Made by a program: the position numbers and the translations under genes. A stretch of 46,599 bases of DNA from Deltaproteobacteria bacterium (GTDB lineage Bacteria; Desulfobacterota; DSM-4660; Desulfatiglandales; HGW-15), in contig JAGVAP010000134.1 in assembly GCA_020060215.1 (NCBI GenBank), forward strand, positions 1-46,599. The letters run 5' to 3'. Below the pieces are notes generated by a model that searched no databases, had not been told where the DNA came from, and was given only the letters and a program-made list of their open reading frames with translations. This document shows, piece after piece, positions 20,122 through 28,788 of this stretch (its first letter is position 1; the number at the start of each line of letters is the position of its first letter).

Positions 20122-20190
20122 ATGTCCGGGGAATCGATTGGTGCAGCGGCAGGTACGGCCCCTGCAAGGGGCCGGATCGGAGGGGCGTGA
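20122..20190 (+). CDS. 22-codon leader ORF coupled to the next URO-D gene
   Basis: ATG at 20122 has AGGAGGAG just upstream and encodes MSGESIGAAAGTAPARGRIG plus two residues, ending in TGA at 20188-20190. The last A of the stop is the first base of the next gene's ATG (TGATG), a classic coupling overlap. The peptide is Gly/Ala/Arg-rich and matches nothing known to me. It may be a leader peptide that sets translation of the following gene, or chance. Confidence 0.4.
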   Translation: MSGESIGAAAGTAPARGRIGGA

Positions 20191-21437
20191 TGGGAGAGAC
20201 TCCCTCGGAGCTCCTTCGGCAGAGGGTGGGGAGAATCGACGATGCGATCGGATTGAAGGAACCCGATCGGGTGCCGATCCTCTGCATCTTCGGGTTCTTC
20301 CCCGCAAGGCTCGCAGGCATCACTTGTGAAGACGCCATGTACGACTACGGCAAAACCATGGATGCCTGGGTGAAGGCCATGGTCGAGTTCGCCCCCGATG
20401 CCTATGAAGACCCGTTCACGGGGCGCTTCTTCGGCAGGGTACTGGAAAGGCTCGACTACAGGCAGTTTCGCTGGCCCGGTCACGGGCTTGGTTCCAACCT
20501 GAGCTTCCAGTATGTGGAAGAGGAGTACATGAAGGGCGAGGAGTACGACGACCTCCTCTTCGACCGTGGCGATTTCATGCTCCGGAAATACTGGCCGCGG
20601 ATCTTCGGGAGCCTGGCCGCGCTGAAAGACCTCCCGCCCCTCGCCTCGATCTACTCTTACGCCGGGTTCGGGAGGCTGGCAGCCTACGGCAGCCCGGAAG
20701 TCTGCTCCGCGCTGGAGGCCCTGATGTCCGCCGCCCGGGAAGCCGGGAGGATGCTTTCCGGTTCGGCGGAGTTCTCCGAGAAGATGCATCGGCTGGGGTT
20801 CCCTCCGCAGTTCGGCTCCATGACCCACGCACCCTTCGATGTGCTTTCGGATTTCCTCAGGGGTACGAAAGGGAGCATGCTGGACATGTGGAAGAGGCCG
20901 GACAAGGTCCTGGAAGCGGTGGAGCGGATTTACCCGATGACCCTCCGGAACGCTCTGGCGGCAAAGGAGCGCGGGGTCCGGCGGGTCTTCATCCCTCTCC
21001 ACAAGGGGATCGACGGCTTCATGTCCCCGGATCATTTCAAGACCTTCTACTGGCCGACCCTGAAGAGACTCCTCCTCGCCCTCATCGGGGAAGGTTTGAC
21101 CCCCTTTGCGTTCTGGGAGGGGAACTGCACCTCCCGCCTCGAGCTGATCGGGCAGGATATCCCGAAGGGGAAGGCGGTCTACATGTTCGAGTCCACCGAC
21201 ATCTTCAGGGCCAAGGAGGTCTTGGGGGACGTGATCTGCATTCGTGGAAACGTCCCGATTTCCATCCTGCACGCCGGCACACCCGACGATGTCAGGGCCT
21301 GCTGCAAAAGACTTATCGACAAGGCGGGAAAAGGGGGCGGCTTCATCATGGATGCCTCGACGAATCTCGACGACGTGAGGCCGGAGAATCTGAGGGCCAT
21401 GTTCGAGTTCACGAAGGAATACGGCCGGTATGGTTAG
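20190..21437 (+). CDS. URO-D-family methyltransferase-like protein, first of tandem pair
   Basis: A 415-residue URO-D-fold protein beginning with the family pattern RIDDAIGLKEPDRVPILCIF. It is clearly a paralogue of the next gene (shared AMYDYGKTMDAW, FRWPGHGL, VEEEYM, GSMLDMWKRPDK, IPLHKGIDGFM). At the place of the MtaA/MtbA zinc ligands it reads FAFWEGNC (Glu in the His position) and MDASTNLDDV (no Cys), so its metal site differs from the divergent URO-D gene. In aromatic O-demethylase systems, URO-D proteins can act as the substrate:corrinoid methyltransferase (general knowledge); that role is an inference here. The start at 20190 follows GGAGGGG; GTG at 20187 is possible. Confidence 0.85.
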   Translation: MGETPSELLRQRVGRIDDAIGLKEPDRVPILCIFGFFPARLAGITCEDAMYDYGKTMDAWVKAMVEFAPDAYEDPFTGRFFGRVLERLDYRQFRWPGHGLGSNLSFQYVEEEYMKGEEYDDLLFDRGDFMLRKYWPRIFGSLAALKDLPPLASIYSYAGFGRLAAYGSPEVCSALEALMSAAREAGRMLSGSAEFSEKMHRLGFPPQFGSMTHAPFDVLSDFLRGTKGSMLDMWKRPDKVLEAVERIYPMTLRNALAAKERGVRRVFIPLHKGIDGFMSPDHFKTFYWPTLKRLLLALIGEGLTPFAFWEGNCTSRLELIGQDIPKGKAVYMFESTDIFRAKEVLGDVICIRGNVPISILHAGTPDDVRACCKRLIDKAGKGGGFIMDASTNLDDVRPENLRAMFEFTKEYGRYG

Positions 21438-21454
21438 GCACGGAAGGAGGTGCA

Positions 21455-22708
21455 ATGTCCGCTGAAAACCGGAAGCTCTATGCGGAACGGGAAAAGAGGG
21501 TCCAGGATGCCATCGCCCTGAAGAGACCCGATCGGGTCCCCATCGTCTCGGCCACCGAGATGTTCTTCGTGCGGTCTGCGGGTCTGACCGCGGCCGAGGC
21601 CATGTACGACTACGACAAGATGGCCGAGGCGTGGAAGAGATCCATGAGGCGGTACAACTGGGACATGGCTCCCCTGCAACACGCCATCCGCTCAGGGCCC
21701 ACCATGGAGCTGCTCGGCATGAAGACCTTCAAGTGGCCCGGCCACGACCTGCCCGAGAACAGCTACTACCAGTGGGTGGAAAAGGAGTACATGCTGGCGG
21801 ACGAGTACGACGAGTTCCTGAGAGACCCGTCTGATTTCACCATCCGCAAACTGATGCCGCGCATGGCGAGCTGTATGGAGCCCCTGGCCGGGCTCCCGCC
21901 GATCGCCTGGCTCGGCACAGGCTACACGTTTCTGGCCATGGCACCGACCATCTCCGGGCTGCCCGCCATCCAGGAGCTCATGGAGCGGCTCCGGAAGGCA
22001 GGGGAGGAGAAGGCGAAGTGGGACAGCGTGCAGCAGAGGCTGCGGCAGGACCTCGAGGAGATGGGGTACCCCCTGTTTACGCTGGGTGTGACCTATTGCG
22101 CGTTCGACTGGATCTCCGACTGCCTGCGCGGGATGAAGGGGTCCATGCTGGACATGTACCGCAACCCCGGAAAGCTCAAGGCGGCCATCGAGCTCCTGGA
22201 ACCCATGACCGTTCAGATGGCCCTGACGACCGCGGCCAGGAGTGGTGTGCCCCGGGTCTGGATCCCTCTCCACCGGGGGGCCGCCGGGTTCATGAACGAC
22301 TCCCAGTTCGACGAGTTCTACTGGCCGTGCCTGAAAAACCTGCTCTTGGCCATCATCGAGAAGGGGCTCACGCCGGTGCCGTTCTTCGAGGGGGATTACA
22401 CCCCGAGGCTCGAGAGGCTCGCCGAGCTTCCTCCCGGAAAGGTGCTGGGCCACTTCGACAGGGTGGACAGGAGGAGGTGCAAGGAAGTCCTGGGGGACGT
22501 CATGTGCTTCTGGGGCAATGTGCCGTCCTCGCTGTTCATCGCGGGCACACCGCAGCAGATCAAAGACGAGGTGAAGGATCTCATCGACGTCTTTGCGGAC
22601 AACGGCGGCCTCATCGTGGACGCCTCGAGTACGGGGCCCCCGCCTGAATCGAAACCGGAGAACGTGGAAGCCATGACCGAAGCGGTCTTCGAGTATGGCA
22701 GGAACTAG
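21455..22708 (+). CDS. URO-D-family methyltransferase-like protein, second of tandem pair
   Basis: 417 residues, paralogous to the preceding gene along its length. Start RVQDAIALKRPDRVPIVSAT is typical of corrinoid-system URO-D proteins. The metal-site region reads PFFEGDYTPRLE (Glu instead of His-x-Cys) and IVDASSTGPP (no Cys). GGAAGGAGG lies 5 bases before the ATG. The gene ends 27 bp before the TRAP solute-binding gene, so transport and methyl transfer are probably in one operon. Two related but unequal copies could act on different substrates or form a heteromer. HemE activity is very unlikely given the context and the two neighbours. Confidence 0.86.
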   Translation: MSAENRKLYAEREKRVQDAIALKRPDRVPIVSATEMFFVRSAGLTAAEAMYDYDKMAEAWKRSMRRYNWDMAPLQHAIRSGPTMELLGMKTFKWPGHDLPENSYYQWVEKEYMLADEYDEFLRDPSDFTIRKLMPRMASCMEPLAGLPPIAWLGTGYTFLAMAPTISGLPAIQELMERLRKAGEEKAKWDSVQQRLRQDLEEMGYPLFTLGVTYCAFDWISDCLRGMKGSMLDMYRNPGKLKAAIELLEPMTVQMALTTAARSGVPRVWIPLHRGAAGFMNDSQFDEFYWPCLKNLLLAIIEKGLTPVPFFEGDYTPRLERLAELPPGKVLGHFDRVDRRRCKEVLGDVMCFWGNVPSSLFIAGTPQQIKDEVKDLIDVFADNGGLIVDASSTGPPPESKPENVEAMTEAVFEYGRN

Positions 22709-22735
22709 TTCACCCAAATCCCAAAGGAGGAAGTC

Positions 22736-23743
22736 ATGAGAAGGTTCAAACGTTTCTGCATCTTCACGTTTTGTGCAACCGTCCTGGTGTGTGGGCCTGT
22801 CGCGAGCGCGGACGCCGCGGAAAAATACACCATCAACTGCATCGCCGGATTTGCCAAGTCCACCCAGGTCACCACCTTTTTCATCAACGACTTCATGAAC
22901 GCGGTCCAGAAGGCGGCGGACGAGAAGTACCCGGGCCAGTTGAAGATGGTGTTCAAGGGCGGTCCCGAGCTGGTTCCGATCAACGAACAGATCGTCGCCC
23001 TTCAGAAGGGCATGGTCGACCTGATGTACTCGGCGCCCGGGTTCTATGTCTCCAAGATGCCCGAGCTCGACATGATGAACCTGACGAAGCTGAAGCCGTG
23101 GGAAGAGAAGGCCGTGGGGCTTTACGACTACCTCGACAAGCTCCACAACGAGAAGGTCAACGCCCATTTCCTGTGCCGCAACGGCATCGGCCGGGGGTTC
23201 CAGTTCGGCCTCACCAAGCCCGTCGAGAAGCTCGATGACTTCAAGGGCATGGGCATCCGGGGCAACCCCACCACCGTCCAGATCGTGAAGACCCTGGGCG
23301 CAAACCCGGTGCAGGTGGCCCCGGCCGACGTGTACACCGCCCTCGAGCGGGGCGTGGTCCAGGCCCACATCACACCCCCGATCATGCTTCGGACCCTCGG
23401 CCTGGTCAAGGTGACCAAGTACCTGCTGTCCCCCATGTTTTTTGATACGCCCAACATTCTCATCGTCAACCTCGACACGTGGAAGAAGCTGCCGAAGCAC
23501 CTCCAGGACCTGCTGACCGAGGTGGCGGACAAACACTCCCGTAACTTCGTGGCCTACAATGCCGAGTTGGAGAGAACCGAGAAGGAGTTCTTCAAGACGC
23601 AGGGCATGAAATTCATCGACCTGCCCAAACCGGAGGCGGACAAGCTCCTGAAGATTGCGGACGACACCATGATCCAGGTGGTCATGGAGAAGGCGCCGAA
23701 CGAGGGCAAGAAGATCCTGGAGTACCTGCAGAAGAAACCGTAG
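22736..23743 (+). CDS. dctP: TRAP transporter solute-binding protein DctP
   Basis: A periplasmic binding protein of 335 residues with a clear signal peptide (basic MRRFKRF, hydrophobic core, cleavage after ADAA about residue 27). The mature part has the DctP family signatures FKGGPELVPINEQIVALQKG, FQFGLTKPVEKLDDFKGMGI and ADVYTALERGVVQAH. The usual Arg that salt-bridges a carboxylate ligand is likely the one in GMGIRGNP. It delivers an organic acid to the DctQM permease encoded next. AAAGGAGGAAG precedes the ATG. The placement after the corrinoid/URO-D genes suggests that the ligand is their substrate, e.g. a methylated or aromatic carboxylate. Confidence 0.94.
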   Translation: MRRFKRFCIFTFCATVLVCGPVASADAAEKYTINCIAGFAKSTQVTTFFINDFMNAVQKAADEKYPGQLKMVFKGGPELVPINEQIVALQKGMVDLMYSAPGFYVSKMPELDMMNLTKLKPWEEKAVGLYDYLDKLHNEKVNAHFLCRNGIGRGFQFGLTKPVEKLDDFKGMGIRGNPTTVQIVKTLGANPVQVAPADVYTALERGVVQAHITPPIMLRTLGLVKVTKYLLSPMFFDTPNILIVNLDTWKKLPKHLQDLLTEVADKHSRNFVAYNAELERTEKEFFKTQGMKFIDLPKPEADKLLKIADDTMIQVVMEKAPNEGKKILEYLQKKP

Positions 23744-23814
23744 TGATGGATAAGCCCCTTCACCTCTGGCGGAGGACCCGAGGAGGTTCGACCGTTCCGG
23801 GGGTGAAAGGGACC

Positions 23815-23852
23815 TTGAAATCCCGAATATCGAATCCGAAATTCGAAACCAA
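23815..23852. repeat. Dispersed TTTCGAATTC-type repeat between dctP and dctQ
   Basis: TGAAATCCCGAATATCGAAT and CCGAAATTCGAAACCA form an AT-richer element related, in inverse orientation, to 15013-15083. It lies in the 276-bp gap separating dctP from dctQ, an unusually long gap for a TRAP operon. Confidence 0.5.
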
Positions 23853-24019
23853 ATGTTGACGGTCTCGCAAGAAGTCGCCATCCCGGTGAACGCCGGGGCG
23901 CCTCTGCGCCTCTGCGCGGGAATGGCGCCTTTACCCGGTCGGGGTGAACATCATGGTTTGAGCATGGCCATGATCTTTTCCGACCCCGGGCGCGCTTGGC
24001 GCACACTCGAGGAGGATCC

Positions 24020-24565
24020 ATGGAGAGGTGGTTTTCCAGAATCAACGAGGGGTTTGCCCTTCTGGGTGCCGTCCTGCTGCTGATGATGATGTTTTCCATC
24101 AGCTATGGAGCCCTGACCCGCAGCCTGGGTCTGCCGAGCCCCATCTGGATCGTTCAGGTGAACGAGTATAACCTGGTTTGGGTCTGTTTTCTGGCCACGG
24201 CCTGGGTCCTTTCGGTGAACAAGCACGTCCGCGTCGACATCCTCATGTCCAGGTTCGGGCGAAAGGGGCAGAACGTCCTCCTCTTCATTCAGGACGTGGT
24301 GAGCACGCTCCTGTGCGCGGTCTTCTGTTACCTCTGCAGCCTGTCCACCTGGGAGCACTTCCGGGAGAAGGTGATGGACGTCGGGAGCATCGACGTGCCC
24401 AAGGGGTGGGTCCTCATCGTGATCCCGATGGGGTTCCTCCTCCTGACGCTGCAGTTCTTTATCAGAGCGCTCCGGGACATCCGCCGGTTCAGTACCGGCG
24501 GCGGACCGGGAGGCGCCCTGACAGGGGGCGAAGGGGCGGCAGCCCCCGCAGAGAAGGGAGGCTGA
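24020..24565 (+). CDS. dctQ: TRAP transporter small permease DctQ
   Basis: A 181-residue inner-membrane protein with four hydrophobic helices (about 13-35, 45-65, 88-108, 130-150) and the DctQ hallmark WVLSVNKHVRVDIL, a conserved 'HvrvDil' loop. It joins DctP and DctM in sodium- or proton-driven uptake. The ATG at 24020 follows CGAGGAGG at 5 bases; an earlier in-frame TTG at 23996 would put that ribosome site inside the gene. The C-terminal tail is Gly/Ala-rich (GGGPGGALTGGEGAAAP) and cytoplasmic. Stop and dctM start are one base apart. Confidence 0.92.
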   Translation: MERWFSRINEGFALLGAVLLLMMMFSISYGALTRSLGLPSPIWIVQVNEYNLVWVCFLATAWVLSVNKHVRVDILMSRFGRKGQNVLLFIQDVVSTLLCAVFCYLCSLSTWEHFREKVMDVGSIDVPKGWVLIVIPMGFLLLTLQFFIRALRDIRRFSTGGGPGGALTGGEGAAAPAEKGG

Positions 24566-24566
24566 G

Positions 24567-25880
24567 ATGGAGTGGTGGGCTTCCCTGATCCTGGTCGTCG
24601 GCGGTCTCATCTTCGTTCTGCTCCTCGGCTTCCCCGTGGCCTTCGGTTTTCTGCTGACCGACCTCGTCTTCACCGCCTACCTGATGGGTACATCGGGTCT
24701 GGAGATCCTGAACCTGCAGATCTACGGGTCCCTGGCCTCCTTCGTCCTCTCCCCGGCGCCCATGTTTATCCTGATGGGTGAACTGATGTTCCACTCGAAG
24801 CTGGCCAACGACACCCTGGATGTGCTGGACCGGTGGCTCAGCTGGATCCCGGGTCGGTTAAGCGTGCTGGCCGCGGTCAGCGGGACGATCTTCGCGGCCA
24901 CCAGCGGCTCCTCTCTCGCCAACACGGCCATGCTCGGGACCGTCCTCGTGCCCGAGATGAGGAAGCGCGGCTACAGCACGTTCATGGCCGTCGGGCCGAT
25001 CATCGGCGTGGGCGGGCTCGCCATGCTGATCCCGCCCTCCGCCCTCGCCGTCATCTTCGCCAGCGTGGCCCAGATCTCGGTAGGCCAGGTGCTCATGGGC
25101 GGGGTGATCCCGGGCGTCCTGCTGGGGGCGATCTTCTGCGCCTTCATCGTCCTCTGCGCCGTCATCAAACCTTCCTGCGCCCCGGGTTACCGGACGGAGC
25201 CGACGACCCTTTCGAGGAAGCTCGTTCTGACCGGCAAGTATCTCGTGCCGGTCGGCTTCATCATCTTCTCGGTCCTCGGGCTGATCTTCCTGGGTGTCGC
25301 CACACCCACCGAGGCGGCCGCCCTGGGCGCCCTGGCCACCCTGGTCGTCAACATCTTCATGGGTCGTTTCAACTGGCCGATGCTCAAGGCATCGATGAAA
25401 GGGTCCCTGGAGGTAACCGCCATGGTGCTGATGATCGTGGCGGCCTCCAAGACCTTCAGCTCGGTCCTTGCCTTCACCAACGCCACCGAAGGCATGGTGG
25501 AGATGGTCCAGGGGCTTTCGGTCCACCCCATCCTCATCCTGGTCTCCATGCAGGTGATCGTGGTGGTCCTCGGCTGCCTGATGGATCCGGTATCCATCAT
25601 GCTGATCACCATCCCCATCTTCATGCCCATCGTCACCGCACTGGGCTTCGATCCCATCTGGTTTGCCGTGATCATGCTGGTGAACCTGGAAATGGGCAAC
25701 ATGACCCCGCCTTTCGGCATGCTGATCTTCGTCATGCAGGGGGTGACGCCCAGGGATGTGACCTATGAGAAGATCGTCTGGGCTACGGTCCCTTACATGC
25801 TGTTCGACATCCTCGTGATCGGGATGGTGATCGCCTGGCCCCAGCTCGCCCTTTGGCTGCCGAGGATGTTGGGGGAATGA
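24567..25880 (+). CDS. dctM: TRAP transporter large permease DctM
   Basis: The 437-residue transport subunit with about 11-13 membrane helices. Signatures include FVLSPAPMFILMGELMFHSK, SGTIFAATSGSSLANTAMLG, PEMRKRGYS and the late ITIPIFMPIVTALGFDPIWF with NLEMGNMTPPFGM. The ATG at 24567 follows GGGAGG and lies one base after the dctQ stop. It closes the probable operon GntR-corrinoid-URO-D-URO-D-DctPQM. Confidence 0.94.
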   Translation: MEWWASLILVVGGLIFVLLLGFPVAFGFLLTDLVFTAYLMGTSGLEILNLQIYGSLASFVLSPAPMFILMGELMFHSKLANDTLDVLDRWLSWIPGRLSVLAAVSGTIFAATSGSSLANTAMLGTVLVPEMRKRGYSTFMAVGPIIGVGGLAMLIPPSALAVIFASVAQISVGQVLMGGVIPGVLLGAIFCAFIVLCAVIKPSCAPGYRTEPTTLSRKLVLTGKYLVPVGFIIFSVLGLIFLGVATPTEAAALGALATLVVNIFMGRFNWPMLKASMKGSLEVTAMVLMIVAASKTFSSVLAFTNATEGMVEMVQGLSVHPILILVSMQVIVVVLGCLMDPVSIMLITIPIFMPIVTALGFDPIWFAVIMLVNLEMGNMTPPFGMLIFVMQGVTPRDVTYEKIVWATVPYMLFDILVIGMVIAWPQLALWLPRMLGE

Positions 25881-26323
25881 ATACCACCAGTTCACTGGCG
25901 GTATCGGAACCCCCCCCTGGAAGGGGTCTCACACCAGCCCCCCTGTCGTTCACAAAGATCCGATGCAATCGCGGGGTAACTTATGGTGGTTTTCTCGGTT
26001 TTCTGTTTGTAGGAGCAACCTCCCGGTTGCGATTTTCTCCGATCCGAAAGAATCGCAAGCAGGAGCTTGCTCCTACAGAAACGACCGTTCCCGGTTACTG
26101 ATGAAAGTTCTGATCCTTTTGAACCTTCGGTGTGCGCTCGTCGATCTTCCAGGAAGTGATTTCTTTGTTCTCAGTACTAATCACCGGCACAGCCATTGTT
26201 CATACCACTGGCATGCCAGTGGATTATTCCTTCATTCAGGGGGAAAAAGAAGGAGATCCTCTTTCCAAAGGGGGACCGAGGGGGAGATTTATGGTCTGAG
26301 GCCCCAAAGAGGCCATGAAGGTC
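25881..26323. other. 443-bp region between convergent dctM and amidohydrolase genes
   Basis: No gene seen. It contains a long imperfect hairpin of REP type at 26008-26077 and then unremarkable sequence. As both flanking genes end here, the hairpin may serve as a two-way transcription end. Confidence 0.6.
26008..26077. repeat. REP-type inverted pair GTAGGAGCAA...TTGCTCCTAC
   Basis: Left arm TGTAGGAGCAACCTCCCGGT then TGCGATT (26008-26034) pairs with AATCGCAAGCAGGAGCTTGC then TCCTACA (26051-26077), a 27-bp stem with about four mismatches and a 16-nt loop. It is the same family as the single arm at the end of glgX. Confidence 0.8.
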
Positions 26324-27334
26324 TCACGCCCCGAACCCGAGGCTCTTTGCATTACCCGCGTAGATCCTCTCCTTGTCTTCTCTCTTGAGGGGAAGCCCTT
26401 CCACGAACCCGATACACTCCTCCATATCCTCGTAGGGGTAATCCGTGCCCAACAGGATGCGCTCCTTCCCCATCGCCTCATATGCGCACTGGAACGCGGG
26501 CTGGTAATAGTTGCCGCTCGTGCTGATGAACACGTTGTTCCTGAGGTATTCGCTGGGCTTCTTCTCCAGCTTGGGCCTGGCCTTCGGATCGAAAGGCCTC
26601 ACATACGCCCAATCCATCCTCTTGAACAGGAAGGGCAGGCCCTCACCCAGGTGGCCCAGGATCATCGTGAGCTTCGGGCACTCGTCGAAGATCCCGCTGT
26701 AGATCAGGCGGAGCATGCAAAGGGCCGTGTCAATGCCGAACCCGAAGGCGGCGCCTGCAAGGGCAAACCCATAGCCCTTCATCTGGGCGGCCGCGGGGAC
26801 CGTCGGATGAAGGTAGATGGGGACACCCAGTTGCTCGGCCCTTTTCAGGATCGGCCGATAGGCCGGATCGTCCAGCATGGTGTCTCCGTAGTTCGAGTGG
26901 GTGTTCCATCCCCGGAAGCCGAGCTTCGTGACCGCCCGTTCGAGCTCATCCGCGGCCGCGGACGGGTCCCTGACTGCGAGCGCAGCATACCCCATGATCC
27001 GGTCCGGATATCTCTTGGTGACCTCGTACAGGCTGTCGTTGGCCTTGCGCGCAAGCTCGGTCCCGGTCTTCGGGTCCAGCTGCTCGAGCCCTGGGGCCGA
27101 GAGGCTGAGCATCTGGACACCCACACCGCACCGATCCATGTCCTGGATCCTCTTTTCTCCAAGGTCCAGGAGCCGGTTCAGGAGAGGATCGGCGAACGGC
27201 TGCCCGATCGCCCCGTTGTACCACAGCCGCCGGCCCTCCTTCTCGTCCGCAAACCGCGGGTATCCCGTGTTCCCGTACATGGCCTTCATGTAATCCTGGG
27301 TATAGAAATGGGCTTCGAAATCGATCTTCTTCAT
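26324..27334 (-). CDS. Amidohydrolase-2 family protein (ACMSD / aromatic decarboxylase type)
   Basis: A 336-residue TIM-barrel metal enzyme. It starts MKKIDFEAHFYT, with Glu-x-His in place of the His-x-His of classic amidohydrolases, as in aromatic decarboxylases of this group (gamma-resorcylate, 5-carboxyvanillate, ACMSD). Further ligands are in IYLHPTVP, ILGHLGEG and LLGTDYPYEDM. Non-oxidative decarboxylation or hydrolysis of an aromatic or cyclic acid is plausible; the exact substrate cannot be told. GGAGG lies 7 bases before the ATG at 27334 (a GTG sits one codon earlier). It is the last gene of a minus-strand run containing an acyl-CoA dehydrogenase and kor genes. Confidence 0.85.
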   Translation of the reverse strand: MKKIDFEAHFYTQDYMKAMYGNTGYPRFADEKEGRRLWYNGAIGQPFADPLLNRLLDLGEKRIQDMDRCGVGVQMLSLSAPGLEQLDPKTGTELARKANDSLYEVTKRYPDRIMGYAALAVRDPSAAADELERAVTKLGFRGWNTHSNYGDTMLDDPAYRPILKRAEQLGVPIYLHPTVPAAAQMKGYGFALAGAAFGFGIDTALCMLRLIYSGIFDECPKLTMILGHLGEGLPFLFKRMDWAYVRPFDPKARPKLEKKPSEYLRNNVFISTSGNYYQPAFQCAYEAMGKERILLGTDYPYEDMEECIGFVEGLPLKREDKERIYAGNAKSLGFGA

Positions 27335-27492
27335 CACTGTTCCTCCATAGGATAGGGTCTTAGGTAGGGATCATCTTCTGCCGGCAACCGTTCGTCCGTA
27401 GGGCGGAGGACGGGTTTGCGCTTCGATAGCTCGGCACGAACGATTCGGTTACTCCGTTTGGATGGTGCACCGAAGGCACCGTGGATGTGAAA

Positions 27493-28758
27493 TCACCAGC
27501 CCTTGGTCCACATCTCTCCGTCCTCGTAGACCTTTTCCGATTCGAGGTGGCCCTCCTCGGCATCGTTTTCGCTTAGGCGCGGCGGGTTGGGATCGTTCAG
27601 GACCTCGTTGTAGTACTCGTGCTGGATGAGCAGGCTCATGATGTCGTTGGTCCCGGTCCAGATCTGGGAGAGTCTTGCATCCCGGACCATCCGCTCGATC
27701 GGGAACACACTGGTATATCCGATCCCGCCGACGATCCGCATGGCCTGATTGCACGCATCCCAGCACATGTCGGTGGCGAACTTCTTGGCCTCGCTGACCA
27801 GGCGGCGGGCCGAAGGCAGACGCTCCTGAGCCGCCTTGCCTGCCGCGTGGGTCAGGGCCCGTGCGGCATCGAGCCGGGTGACGGCATCCGCCACCTTGAA
27901 GCTCACGGCCTGGAATTCACGGATCCTCTTCCCGAAGGCGTGGCGGCGATTGCTGTAGCGTGCAGCGACCTCCAGGGCCGCCCTTGCGAGACCGAGCGAT
28001 CCTCCTGCAGAGGTCAGGCGCTCGGGGACCATCATGGAGTTGAAGATCTCGGCCCCCTGGTTCAGGCCTCCGATCAGGTTCGAGCGGGGGACCTTCACAT
28101 CCTTGAAGACGAGGCGGCCCGTACCGCCTCCCCTGGTGCCCATCAGGTTGTAGAGATGTCCCACCTGGACCCCGTCCGCTTTTGCATCGATCAGGAGGAG
28201 GCTGATGCGCTCGTGGGGTTTTCCCTTGGGATTGGTCTTGCAGTAGACCACGAAGAAGTCCGCCCCGCTTGCAGCCACCACGAACCGCTTCTGGCCGTTC
28301 ACCAGGAAGTGATCGGGCTTGAGCTCCGCAACCGTGGTGGCCCCGAAGAAATCGGAGCCGCCCCGGGGCTCGGTCAGGGCCTCGGCAGAGATCATCCGGC
28401 CCTCCAGCATGGGCTTGAGATAACGCTCTTTGAGCCCATCCGAGCCAAAGCCCTCCAGCGCCTGCCCGACAATGGAGGGCATGGAAAAGGCGCATCCCAG
28501 GGCCATGCCGAGGACCCCGATCTCCTCCAGCGCGGCGATCTCTGCGGTCCAGCCGAGCCCCCGCCCGCCGTATTGCGGCGAAAACCTCAAGCCCAGGAGG
28601 TTCCTCTCCCCGAGGGCCTGCACGAATTCCCGGGGATAGGTGATCTCGTCCCGGTCCATCCTCTTGAGGAGGTCGGGAGCGACCTCCCTCTTGACGAAAT
28701 CCCTGACCTCCTCCTTGAGCGCCTTTTCCTCTTTCGTAAGCAGCACGTCCTGGAGCAT
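27493..28758 (-). CDS. Acyl-CoA dehydrogenase with isovaleryl-CoA-dehydrogenase-type catalytic Glu
   Basis: A flavoenzyme of 421 residues oxidising an acyl-CoA to the enoyl-CoA. Typical family parts: N-terminal helices, the FAD/substrate segment AEALTEPRGGSDFFGA, and the C-terminal FGKRIREFQAVSFKVAD and GGIGYTSVFPIERMVRDARL. At the position of the medium-chain catalytic Glu (YEGT) it has IWTGTNDI, with Thr368. Instead Glu246 in MVPERLTSAGGSLGLA lines up with the catalytic Glu of isovaleryl-CoA and long-chain dehydrogenases (LERLVLAGG). A branched or long acyl substrate is therefore likely. GGGAG stands 8 bases before the ATG. The C-terminal tail after residue 390 is extra and acidic. Confidence 0.92.
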   Translation of the reverse strand: MLQDVLLTKEEKALKEEVRDFVKREVAPDLLKRMDRDEITYPREFVQALGERNLLGLRFSPQYGGRGLGWTAEIAALEEIGVLGMALGCAFSMPSIVGQALEGFGSDGLKERYLKPMLEGRMISAEALTEPRGGSDFFGATTVAELKPDHFLVNGQKRFVVAASGADFFVVYCKTNPKGKPHERISLLLIDAKADGVQVGHLYNLMGTRGGGTGRLVFKDVKVPRSNLIGGLNQGAEIFNSMMVPERLTSAGGSLGLARAALEVAARYSNRRHAFGKRIREFQAVSFKVADAVTRLDAARALTHAAGKAAQERLPSARRLVSEAKKFATDMCWDACNQAMRIVGGIGYTSVFPIERMVRDARLSQIWTGTNDIMSLLIQHEYYNEVLNDPNPPRLSENDAEEGHLESEKVYEDGEMWTKGW

Positions 28759-28788
28759 CTTCTATCTCCCTCGAAGAAAAGAATTGGA

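Noticed and set aside
17304..22708. Calling the URO-D proteins HemE (haem synthesis)
   Set aside because: Three copies next to a corrinoid protein, GntR regulator and transporter, with methyltransferase-type N-termini, point to methyl transfer instead.
21692..23881. A 729-codon open frame on the minus strand
   Set aside because: It lies opposite well-supported URO-D and dctP genes; its His/Asp/Leu/Arg-rich composition is the usual shadow of GC-rich coding sequence.
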